Shown: in pieces, positions 9,322 through 16,900 of the stretch
Position numbering within the stretch: position 1 is the stretch's first letter
How the letters are laid out: each line of letters opens with the position of its first letter
Assembly (NCBI GenBank): GCA_965279705.1
Contig: OZ257257.1
Span: 1,426,001 to 1,490,000, forward strand
DNA: 64,000 nt
Direction: 5' to 3'
Source: Stagnimonas sp965279705
GTDB lineage: Bacteria; Pseudomonadota; Gammaproteobacteria; Nevskiales; Nevskiaceae
The notes under the pieces: model-generated
The model's input: the letters and a program-made list of their open reading frames with translations, nothing else
Databases searched by the model: none
What the model was told of the DNA's origin: nothing
Made by a program: the position numbers and the translations under genes

Positions 9322-9357
9322 GATCTGAGTTCAGATCATTGCGGTGTGATGCATCAC
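9322..9357. promoter_or_regulatory. two adjacent palindromes in the lipoprotein upstream region
   Basis: GATCTGA-GT-TCAGATC (9322-9337) and GTGATGCATCAC (9346-9357) are both perfect inverted repeats. They lie between the stop codon of the esterase gene and the start of the lipoprotein gene (both minus strand). The spacing suits operator sites. Neither has a T-run expected of a terminator. Function is inferred only from position and symmetry. Confidence 0.35.
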
Positions 9358-10230
9358 CTAGCGCGCGAGTTGCGCGAAGAACGCACCGATCTTTGCACTG
9401 GTGTTGAAGTCCGCCGTGTTGGGGCCGAGCAGCAGGGGGAAGTAGGTGGCCCCACCAGCCCACTGATGCCCCACCGCAGGCAGCCCACACCATTGCAGCT
9501 GCGTGCCGCCCGCACAGATGCGCGACCAGCATTGCGCGGTGGGCGAGTCGCTCAGCACTTTCACCGCGCTGCTGCACTGGCCACGCGTGGCGATGGACTG
9601 CACCACCTCAGCCATCGAGGGTCGTGGCGTGCCGTCGAAGGCACCGCCATCCCAGGGAATGCGCTTGTCGAGCCGACCCTGAATCAGCAAGGCCGACACT
9701 GGCGTTTTAGAGGGGCAGCTATCGACCATGATGCCGCCAGAAACGGGTGCAATGGCGGCGAACACCTCCGGCGCCTCGCAGGCGATGCGGTGCGCGAGCA
9801 TCGCGCCATTGGAGAATCCCATGCCGTAGACCCGCCGAGCGTCGATGGGCAGGCGGGTCTTGAGGTCTGCCACCAGGTCACGCACGAACGCGACGTCATT
9901 GCTCTGCGCATTGCCGCAGCAGCGGCCGGCGTTGAAGACCTTGCCCAGTCCATCCGGGTAGGCAACGACGAAGCCGTACTGTTGCGCGACGGTATCGAAC
10001 CCACTTTGCTTGGCAAAGATGTCGCCGGTGCCCAGGCCGCCATGCATGGCAATCACCAGCGGGGCGTTTTTGCCGGGGGCGAGACCTTGCGGCACGAACA
10101 GGCGATAGCTGCGTTTGTCGCTGCCGGCCTGCGCCAGCTCGCCGTGCGTCACGCCTGCCACGGGCGCCAGCGCGAAGCCGGATAAAGGCAGCGTCAGCAA
10201 CAGCGCGAACAGCAATGGGCGAAGCATCAT
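9358..10230 (-). CDS. secreted esterase, PHB depolymerase / LpqC-like family
   Basis: 290 aa with a Sec signal peptide (residues 4-21). Features of the polyhydroxybutyrate depolymerase/feruloyl-esterase-like family are visible: an oxyanion region around IAMHGGLGTG, the hallmark FNAGRCCG near residue 100, and the nucleophile elbow GFSNGA with Ser140. A His in the C-terminal segment VGHQW likely completes the triad. It should hydrolyse ester bonds in the periplasm or outside. It follows the alpha/beta hydrolase gene by 22 bp in the same direction, so it is probably the distal gene of the lipid-synthase operon and may process or recycle the exported ester product. Substrate unknown. Confidence 0.8.
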   Translation of the reverse strand: MMLRPLLFALLLTLPLSGFALAPVAGVTHGELAQAGSDKRSYRLFVPQGLAPGKNAPLVIAMHGGLGTGDIFAKQSGFDTVAQQYGFVVAYPDGLGKVFNAGRCCGNAQSNDVAFVRDLVADLKTRLPIDARRVYGMGFSNGAMLAHRIACEAPEVFAAIAPVSGGIMVDSCPSKTPVSALLIQGRLDKRIPWDGGAFDGTPRPSMAEVVQSIATRGQCSSAVKVLSDSPTAQCWSRICAGGTQLQWCGLPAVGHQWAGGATYFPLLLGPNTADFNTSAKIGAFFAQLAR

Positions 10231-10252
10231 GTCAGGCCTTCCTTGGCTTTAG

Positions 10253-11110
10253 TCACCCGCGTGGGACTTCGAAAAACTCTTTTAGTGCCGCCAGCGTGAA
10301 CGCCATCTGGCTGATCGGGAAGAAATGTCCGCCATTCGGCACGCTTAGCGTACGGCTGTGAGGCAGCAATTGTGAAAGCGCCTTGGCCGAAGGCCAGCAG
10401 CGCGAGCGTTCTCCATAGAGCAATAGCGTCGGTGCGGTGATATTGCGCAGGGCAGCTTCGTCTGCACCCGCTTGCGGAAACTCGCTTCGCGCCGCGGTCT
10501 CGTCCAGCAGCGCCAGCCAGCTTTTGGCGGCGCGAAGAGCGCCGCTACCTTCGCCGAAGGGAATGAACTCGTCGCTGCCACCCGGTATTTCGCCCGCCAC
10601 TTTCAAACGTGCCGAGGCTTCCAGAAAGCGAAAGCCGATCTGGGTTTCGTGCGCGAGTGTTGTCGGGCCGCCGGCGCGGTCCACCAGCGCCTGCTCGAAG
10701 CCGGAACGGTCTTCGAGATCATCCAGCCGCATCTCCGGTTGCAGGCGCTGCACGCGCACATCGGCGAGGGCCAGCTTGTTGAAGCGATGTGGCGCGAGGG
10801 CCGCGGCTTCGAGTGCAGCACCACCGCCGTAGCTGTGGCCGACGATGCTGGCGCGGTCGATGGCGAGCACATCCATCAGCCCCAGCAAATCGCGGCCCAT
10901 GTCGGCGCTCGTGTAGCCACTGGGCGAACGCTCGCTGTAGCCGTGACCGCGCAGGTCGAACAGGGTCACCTTGAAGGCGGCTGCGAACTGCGTGGCGATG
11001 GGGAACCAGAAGGCGCGGTTGGCAGCGACCCCGTGCAGAAAGATCAGGTCAGGGCCCTCACCCATCTGCTGCCAGGCAAGGCGGGTGCCATTGACCTCGG
11101 CATTGGCCAT
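10253..11110 (-). CDS. alpha/beta hydrolase, candidate product-release thioesterase
   Basis: 285 aa, no signal peptide. Canonical alpha/beta hydrolase elements: oxyanion HG in FLHGVAANRAFW, FDLRGHGYS, nucleophile elbow GHSYGG with Ser93, and the catalytic His in NGGHFFP near residue 264. Its start lies 4 bp below the stop of the acyl carrier protein gene. Next to a free ACP and two iterative synthases, a type II thioesterase or an acyl transfer/hydrolysis role is the natural guess, since neither synthase carries a thioesterase domain. Family membership is firm; substrate and role are inference. Confidence 0.8.
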   Translation of the reverse strand: MANAEVNGTRLAWQQMGEGPDLIFLHGVAANRAFWFPIATQFAAAFKVTLFDLRGHGYSERSPSGYTSADMGRDLLGLMDVLAIDRASIVGHSYGGGAALEAAALAPHRFNKLALADVRVQRLQPEMRLDDLEDRSGFEQALVDRAGGPTTLAHETQIGFRFLEASARLKVAGEIPGGSDEFIPFGEGSGALRAAKSWLALLDETAARSEFPQAGADEAALRNITAPTLLLYGERSRCWPSAKALSQLLPHSRTLSVPNGGHFFPISQMAFTLAALKEFFEVPRG

Positions 11111-11114
11111 CCGC

Positions 11115-11390
11115 TTATTCCGCTAGAAAATCTGCGATCTGGCCGATCGAAAGATCATCCACGTAGCGGCCGTCCTTCATCAGCAGCTTGTCGAAGGACA
11201 CGCGCTTTTTCACCACTTCTTCCTGGATCGCGACAGCGAGCTGGATGATGTCGATGGACTCGAAGCCGAGATCGGCAAACAGCCGGGTATCGCGACCCAT
11301 CGTGCCATCGAAGCTGTGATCCCAGTCCTGTGTGAAGTCGGCAAGCAGGGTGATGAGCGGTTGAACGAGAGCGTCGCTGGCTGTGGACAT
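11115..11390 (-). CDS. acyl carrier protein (stand-alone)
   Basis: 91 aa, with the phosphopantetheine attachment motif GFESIDIIQL (Ser45) in the expected helix-2 position preceded by DTRLFADL. Helix 4 is near LSIGQIADFL. The modification motif (ESID rather than DSLD) and the length fit ACPs found in secondary lipid and polyketide clusters rather than housekeeping AcpP. It lies between the acyltransferase-like gene and the alpha/beta hydrolase, 4 bp from the latter. It probably carries the chain for a tailoring or release step, being loaded by the PPTase domain fused to the second synthase. Confidence 0.88.
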   Translation of the reverse strand: MSTASDALVQPLITLLADFTQDWDHSFDGTMGRDTRLFADLGFESIDIIQLAVAIQEEVVKKRVSFDKLLMKDGRYVDDLSIGQIADFLAE

Positions 11391-11402
11391 GGTTGCGTGG
11401 AG

Positions 11403-12200
11403 TCAGGAGAAGAAAAGGGGTTTCGGCAAGGCCTGAATGCTCAGCTGCCCGCTCGTGGCGCGGGTCAGTCTGAAGCTATCTGGCTTCAAGGGTTGCAGTC
11501 GGCCTTCGGCCAGATGTTGTTCAAGCGCTTCGAGCGTCGGCTCCATCTGCATGAAGTCGAGCGTGTGTTTGAACGGGGCGAGATCGTAGCGCCACCATTG
11601 CAGCTTGAGCAGACGCTCGACCAGCTTATCGGCAAAGCGCAGTCGCACAATGCGCGCCGGGCTGCCGACGGCGATGGCATAGGGCGGGATATCGCGAGTG
11701 ACCACGCTGCGCGCGCCGATGAGCGCGCCATCGCCGATGGTCACGCCGCGCTTCACGAAACTGCCGGCGCCCAGATACACCTCGTGGCCGAGCACGGTGT
11801 CGTTGTTGACGGTGTCGATGTAAGACGGCGCTTCAGAGTCCTCCGGCGCCAGTTCGGCAAAGTCCGGCAGCCGGTAAATGCTCGGCATCAGCGACGGCCG
11901 CGTGAACGCAAAGGGATGATTGCTGAAACCGGTTTGTGGATGTTCCGGCGGCCCGATGATCGAGGACTCGCCGATCTGAGCATAGCGCCCGAAGCGCACG
12001 CGATAGGCGCTGGTGCGCCCCGAAGCGTTGAAGAAACAGAATGCGCCGAGCGTGCAGTTTTTCAGCCGATGCCCAAAGGGATAAGCCGGACGCTCGAAGT
12101 CGAGCGTACCATCGATGCCATGGCTGGTCTCGCGCAGCGCACCAGGCGGCGCGCCCAGCATCAGGCCATTGGCTTCGAGGTTGTGTGGTTCGATAGACAC
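11403..12200 (-). CDS. left-handed beta-helix (hexapeptide) acyltransferase-like protein
   Basis: About 265 aa from GTG 12200. Residues with hexapeptide periodicity (VLGHEVYLGAGSFVKRGVTIGDGALIGARSVVTRD) followed by IPPYAIAVGSPARIV are the classic coil and C-terminal signature of the VatD/CatB-type acetyltransferase fold. An N-terminal half (GRYAQIGESSIIG) holds earlier coils. It probably O- or N-acylates a small acceptor, perhaps using an ACP- or CoA-bound acyl group. The start is uncertain: a MITE-like element ends 5 bp upstream of this GTG. In-frame starts inside the element (ATG 12233, GTG 12299) or later (ATG 12161) cannot be excluded, and no good Shine-Dalgarno is present. The insertion may have replaced the native 5' end. 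Confidence 0.75.
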   Translation of the reverse strand: MSIEPHNLEANGLMLGAPPGALRETSHGIDGTLDFERPAYPFGHRLKNCTLGAFCFFNASGRTSAYRVRFGRYAQIGESSIIGPPEHPQTGFSNHPFAFTRPSLMPSIYRLPDFAELAPEDSEAPSYIDTVNNDTVLGHEVYLGAGSFVKRGVTIGDGALIGARSVVTRDIPPYAIAVGSPARIVRLRFADKLVERLLKLQWWRYDLAPFKHTLDFMQMEPTLEALEQHLAEGRLQPLKPDSFRLTRATSGQLSIQALPKPLFFS

Positions 12201-12204
12201 CCTT

Positions 12205-12347
12205 AGAACCTGTGAAGAAAGCGTAGCGAGCATGGCCGATGGCAAGGAATAGGAGCGCAGCAACCGCAGCGCACTGAAGTGCGTGAGGATTGCGAGCACC
12301 GCATGACGCAGCCAGCGGTCAGCGCAGTAGCTTTATTCATAGGTTCT
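12205..12347. mobile_element. MITE-like element, 143 bp, with 18-bp imperfect terminal inverted repeats
   Basis: The left end AGAACCTGTGAAGAAAGC (12205-12222) and the reverse complement of the right end, AGAACCTATGAATAAAGC (12347-12330), match at 16 of 18 positions. The interior has no complete reading frame of its own. The element fills exactly the gap between the phosphodiesterase stop codon (TGA at 12349-12347) and the start of the hexapeptide gene. No clear target-site duplication was found, and no transposase lies in the window. Confidence 0.65.
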
Positions 12348-13948
12348 CATTCCATGTATCCGAGCATTTGCAGCTGCTCGATGATCTGTTGTTTTTCGCC
12401 TGCGTCCATCTCTTGGCCCAGCGCGCGGCGCTCAGTGATTTTGGTGCGTGCACCCTTCTTGATGGGCTTGTCTGCGAGGTGCTCGGGCGTAAAGAACTCC
12501 GCCACCGCTACACCCTCGAAGTCGGACGGCACCGGCAGGCCAGCACTGTAAAGCAGCGTCGGGGCCACATCGACAATCTTGCGAGTTTCGATCATGCCCG
12601 CCGCCGGAATGCCCGGGCCGACGGCCATGAAGATGCCATCCGGGTGGTGCGTGCCGACGGCCTGCGGCCGCTGCACGATGGAGGGGGTGTAGTTGCGGAT
12701 CGACACGAAGCCGTGGTCGCGCAGCACCAGTGTCAAGTCACACGCGCGCTTCATGTGTTGACCGGGGAACCACTCCTCGCGCTTGAGCACATCCGTCACC
12801 ACTTGTTCGCCCGTATCGGGATCGCGGATCGCCATCAGGTCAGCGATCAATTTGTCGCGGAAGGGGATGTAGTCCTTCGCATCAATGCCCGAATCACCGG
12901 GCTTGGACTTCACCCGAATATGGATGCCGTTCGATGACGGCGTGCGGCAATAGGCGGTGGTGTGTGCCCAGTCGAGGTTGGCGAAGTCGCTCGCCTCGCG
13001 GCGCTGCGCCTGGTCGCTGCCGTCGTTAGTCGCCCATTTGAGATAACCCTTCTCACCCAGAAAGGTGTTGATGCGCAGCACGAAGGTGCTCGCCGTAAAG
13101 CCGTGATCGCTGGCGAAGAACACCTGCGTGTCGGGGCCAGCCAAGGCCATCAGTTTCTCGATGTAGCCATCGACATTGCGGAAGTATTCGAGGCAGACCT
13201 GACGCATTTCGAGGTCATGACCCTGCGGATTCTTCGGCAGCAAGGCCTGATCCAACCACGGCCAAGCCTGGTGCTGAATCTTATCGGTGCCATCGAACAT
13301 CACCGCCATCAGGTCGGGCTTGTCGTTCTTCAAAATGAACTCTGCGACCTTGAACCACTGGTCCTCGCGCGGCAGGTGGTAGCGCACCCACTTCGCGGTT
13401 TCCTCGGCGCTGAGCGATTCCATCGCCTGCTTTTCCTTGTCGAAATCCCAGGCCAGTTCTTTCGGGTCGAAACCCGGAATCTCCGTCTTGATGCGCTCGA
13501 ACAACTCGCGCGGGTGCGTGTTACGGCGCAGGTGCTTGGCGGGGATGAAGCCGGGGACGATCGAGCCCTTCAAGTCTTCCGGTGCGGGTGCGGTGAGCGG
13601 AAAGTTGAGCGCGGCTACGCTCTTGTTCTTGCGCGAGGCGATCGACCAGATGGTCTCGCTGTCAATGTCGCGCGCGTCGTAGAGAGTCCAGAACACTTCG
13701 CCGCCGTTGTCTTCGGCGCGGATGAAGTCGAACACGCCATGCTCGCCCGGCCCCTTGCCGGTCATGATCGAAGCCCAGGCTGGCGGTGTGAGCGGGTTGG
13801 GCGTGCTGCGCAGCTTGGCGCGCACGCCGCGCTCCATCAGCGACTTCATGAAGGGCATGGTCACGCCCTCGCCGGGCAGGTCGCTCACCATCTGGTCGAG
13901 CACGGTGAAGGTGCAACCGTCGAGGCCGATGAAAAGGGTGGTGGTCAT
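12347..13948 (-). CDS. alkaline-phosphatase-superfamily protein (type I phosphodiesterase / nucleotide pyrophosphatase-like)
   Basis: 533 aa, cytoplasmic by lack of a signal. The metal-binding start LFIGLDGCTF (Asp10), the presumed nucleophile Thr54 in NPLTPPAWASIMTG, FASDHGFTAS near residue 275 and the late THHPDG metal site define the type I phosphodiesterase/nucleotide pyrophosphatase branch. Family members hydrolyse phosphodiesters, phosphonates or sulfate esters, or transfer phospho groups. The Thr nucleophile means it is not a formylglycine sulfatase. It begins 19 bp below the second synthase. It probably acts on a phosphorylated or sulfated head group of the cluster product; that is inference. 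Confidence 0.82.
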   Translation of the reverse strand: MTTTLFIGLDGCTFTVLDQMVSDLPGEGVTMPFMKSLMERGVRAKLRSTPNPLTPPAWASIMTGKGPGEHGVFDFIRAEDNGGEVFWTLYDARDIDSETIWSIASRKNKSVAALNFPLTAPAPEDLKGSIVPGFIPAKHLRRNTHPRELFERIKTEIPGFDPKELAWDFDKEKQAMESLSAEETAKWVRYHLPREDQWFKVAEFILKNDKPDLMAVMFDGTDKIQHQAWPWLDQALLPKNPQGHDLEMRQVCLEYFRNVDGYIEKLMALAGPDTQVFFASDHGFTASTFVLRINTFLGEKGYLKWATNDGSDQAQRREASDFANLDWAHTTAYCRTPSSNGIHIRVKSKPGDSGIDAKDYIPFRDKLIADLMAIRDPDTGEQVVTDVLKREEWFPGQHMKRACDLTLVLRDHGFVSIRNYTPSIVQRPQAVGTHHPDGIFMAVGPGIPAAGMIETRKIVDVAPTLLYSAGLPVPSDFEGVAVAEFFTPEHLADKPIKKGARTKITERRALGQEMDAGEKQQIIEQLQMLGYME

Positions 13949-13967
13949 GGTGGGTCTCTGTGGGGGA

Positions 13968-16900
13968 TCAGTGCGTGAGTGAAGGGGATGGGGTGGGTGC
14001 CGCGGTGACGCAGAGCGCGATCACCGCGCCATCGGCCTCGAAGTGCAGGGCGCAGTCGTAGTCGAGGCATAAGCGCCGCACGCGCGCGACGGCGGGCGCG
14101 CCGCTGCGCACATCGAGGTGCGCTGCGACGACTTGCCAGTCGAGTGGTCGGCCTTCGAGACCAGTGCCAGCGGCTTTGGCAGCCGCTTCTTTTGCGCACC
14201 AGAGGGCGATGGCCTGCTGGCTGCGTTCGGGTTCTTGCGCGGCGATGAGCACGTGCTCGGCGGCGCTGAAACCACCGCTGATGAGGTGCTCGCCGCGCAC
14301 GCGGTCAGGCCGCTGATAGTCGATGCCGAGCGACACGCTCGCATCACTCGCCACGGCAACCGCCCAGCGCTGGCTGTGGCTGAGCGAGAGCGCGGGCGGC
14401 ACGAGATCAGGCAGGGCCGCGATACGCACCACCGGCTTGCCGTGCGGGCCTTCGAGAATCTCGACATCGGCCGCTGCGAGGGCCGCCGTGCCACGGCGTT
14501 GCAGGTAGTCGCGCACCGCGTCTTTGGCGGCGAGACGGCCCATCAGCCACTCCTCGCGGCGCTCGCCCTGCGCAGGCAATTTGTAGAAGGCCTCGCGCTC
14601 GGCACGCGAGAGAATCATGTGGGCGAGCACGCGCTTCCAGATGGTACCGCCCTCGTCGAGCAGACCTTCGGGCAGGGGTTCGAGCCGACGCACGCACAGC
14701 TCGGCAGGCAGGCGGTCTGTGAGTGCAGGCACCGAGAGCGGTGCGGCATCGGGGTTCATACGAAAGGCGTGAAAGCGATCCGGCACCGCGAACACGCGGT
14801 CTTCCCAGCCCTCGGACTGCATCACCAGCTGACCGTCGGCCCCAAACAGATCCCAACGCGCTTCGAGCTGGGTCTCGCCCTGCATCGCAATCGCACCCCG
14901 GCAGGTGAGCTTGGTGCCCGCCGGAGGCGGTGGTGCAAACAGGCGCAAGGCCCGCACGCGGAAGGGGAAGCAGTTGCGCACTTCTGCAAAGTATTCGCGC
15001 AGCCAGAAACCGGCGATCTGACCTGCGGCGTCCAGTACGGCGGCATCGAATTGGAACTGCGGTTGCGTGCTAGCAAAGTAGTCGTGGGTGGGGATGGCGG
15101 TGATTTCGGCTTCCATGCCGCCATGTCCCCAACGCCTGACCGCAGTGCAGCCCTGCAAACGTGGCCCGTGAAACATGCCGTGCTGGTAGACCTGCCCGGC
15201 GATGTGCAGGCGTGGCGCTTCGTCGTCGCTTGCAGCCCAGGGCATCGGTGCGGGTGCTGCGGGGTAGAAGGCAGCCAGCACCACCACGCCCTCGAACACC
15301 AGCATGCCGCCGGGCGTCGTGCCTTCGCCACGCAGGAAGATGCGGCAGGCGATGCGCGCCTCTGCACCGTTGGCACTCTGCTGTTCGGCGACGATGCGCA
15401 AGGGAATCTGGCCTGAGTCGAGCGAGAGCCAGCGGCTGCCACGGGCGTCCTCGATGGCCGTCACCACCCAGCCCTGGCGGTTGAGCAGACGCGCACCGGC
15501 TTCGGCCACCAGCTCCATGCTGAAGGTGAAGGGGATCACCGGCAGCGGCAGCAGCGAGGGGTCGCGCGGTGTCGGCACGCCGCCGATGGCGTGGTCGCGC
15601 AGGAAGAGATCTTCGCGGATGTCGAAGGTGCGTTCGGTGACAAGGCGCGTTGGGGTTTCTTCGACCACCGTGCCGAGCATCGGGAAGGCGGCGAGCGGCT
15701 TGCTGGCGACTGCCTGCACCAACGCGGCGGGCGCCGCCGTAGCGAGGCCCAGTACCCGTGCCTGACTGTCGAGAAAATCCTGCATCAGGCTGAAATGCGC
15801 GTTGAGCGCGGCCATGCGCGGGTCGCTTGAACTCGCGGCGGTCGGCATCGCCGAGGGCGCAGCCAGCGCAGGCGGAGCGGCAGGCGCATGCACTGTCTCC
15901 ACCACCCGCTCGACGAGCTTCGGCAGCGGCTTGCGGAAGGCCTCTGGCAGCGTCAGCGTCGGCGTGATGAGCTTGAGTTGCAAGCGCGGCTTGGCGGCGG
16001 CGCGCGGCGGCGTCATCAGAGCCAGCGGCGCAATTGCGCGCTCGGCAAACAGCGCCTGCGGCGTGAACGGCACCCCGGCAACGAAAAGCTGTGCGAGTGT
16101 GGCGTGCAGCTGCGCCATGCCGGACTTGCGGCGATTATTGCTGGCGAGTGCCAGCACATCTGGCTTGCCCTTGAGCGTGTCGCCGACGAAGGAGGTGAGA
16201 TTGCCGCTGGGGCCAATCTCCAGAAACACCCGCACGCCATCGGCATACAGCCGCTCGATGGTCTCGGTGAAGCGCACCGGGCTTTGCCACTGCTGGCAGC
16301 ACAGTTCGCGGATGCCTGCGGCATCGGCAGGGAAGGGCCCAACGCTGCACGCGCTGTAGAGCGTGGTACGGGCAGCGCCCACGTCGAGCGCAGCGAAGTA
16401 GGTGCGAAAGGCATCGGCCAGCGGCTTGAACAGCGGGGTGTGATAGGCGCGACCAAAGGGCAGCAGGGCGCAGAGCGCACCGGCCGTAGCGAGTTCTTCT
16501 TTCAGCGCCGCCGTCGCCTCGCTGCTGCCGAACAGCACAACTTGATTGGGGCAGTTGTCCATCGCCAGCTGCACGCTGCTGCCGGGTTCCTTCAACTTTT
16601 GCAGCAGCGCGCTACGCAGCTCGGCGCTGAGCCCGCCCACCGTCAGCAGCGTACCCTCAGTGATCTGACCCGCGGCTTCGAGCTGGCGGTAGATCGTGTT
16701 GAGGTCGGTGACAATGCGCGCGATCTCGTTGCGCGACTGCACCTTGTTGACGGCCGCCGCCGTGAGCGCCGAGTTCTCGCCCGTGGAATGGCCCAGCAAG
16801 GCATCCGGCGCAAAGCCGAGCTGAGTGAACAGGGCGTGCAGGCCCATATTGGCGGCGAACACACTCTCGGCGGCGATATCCATTTCATACAGCCGATCTT

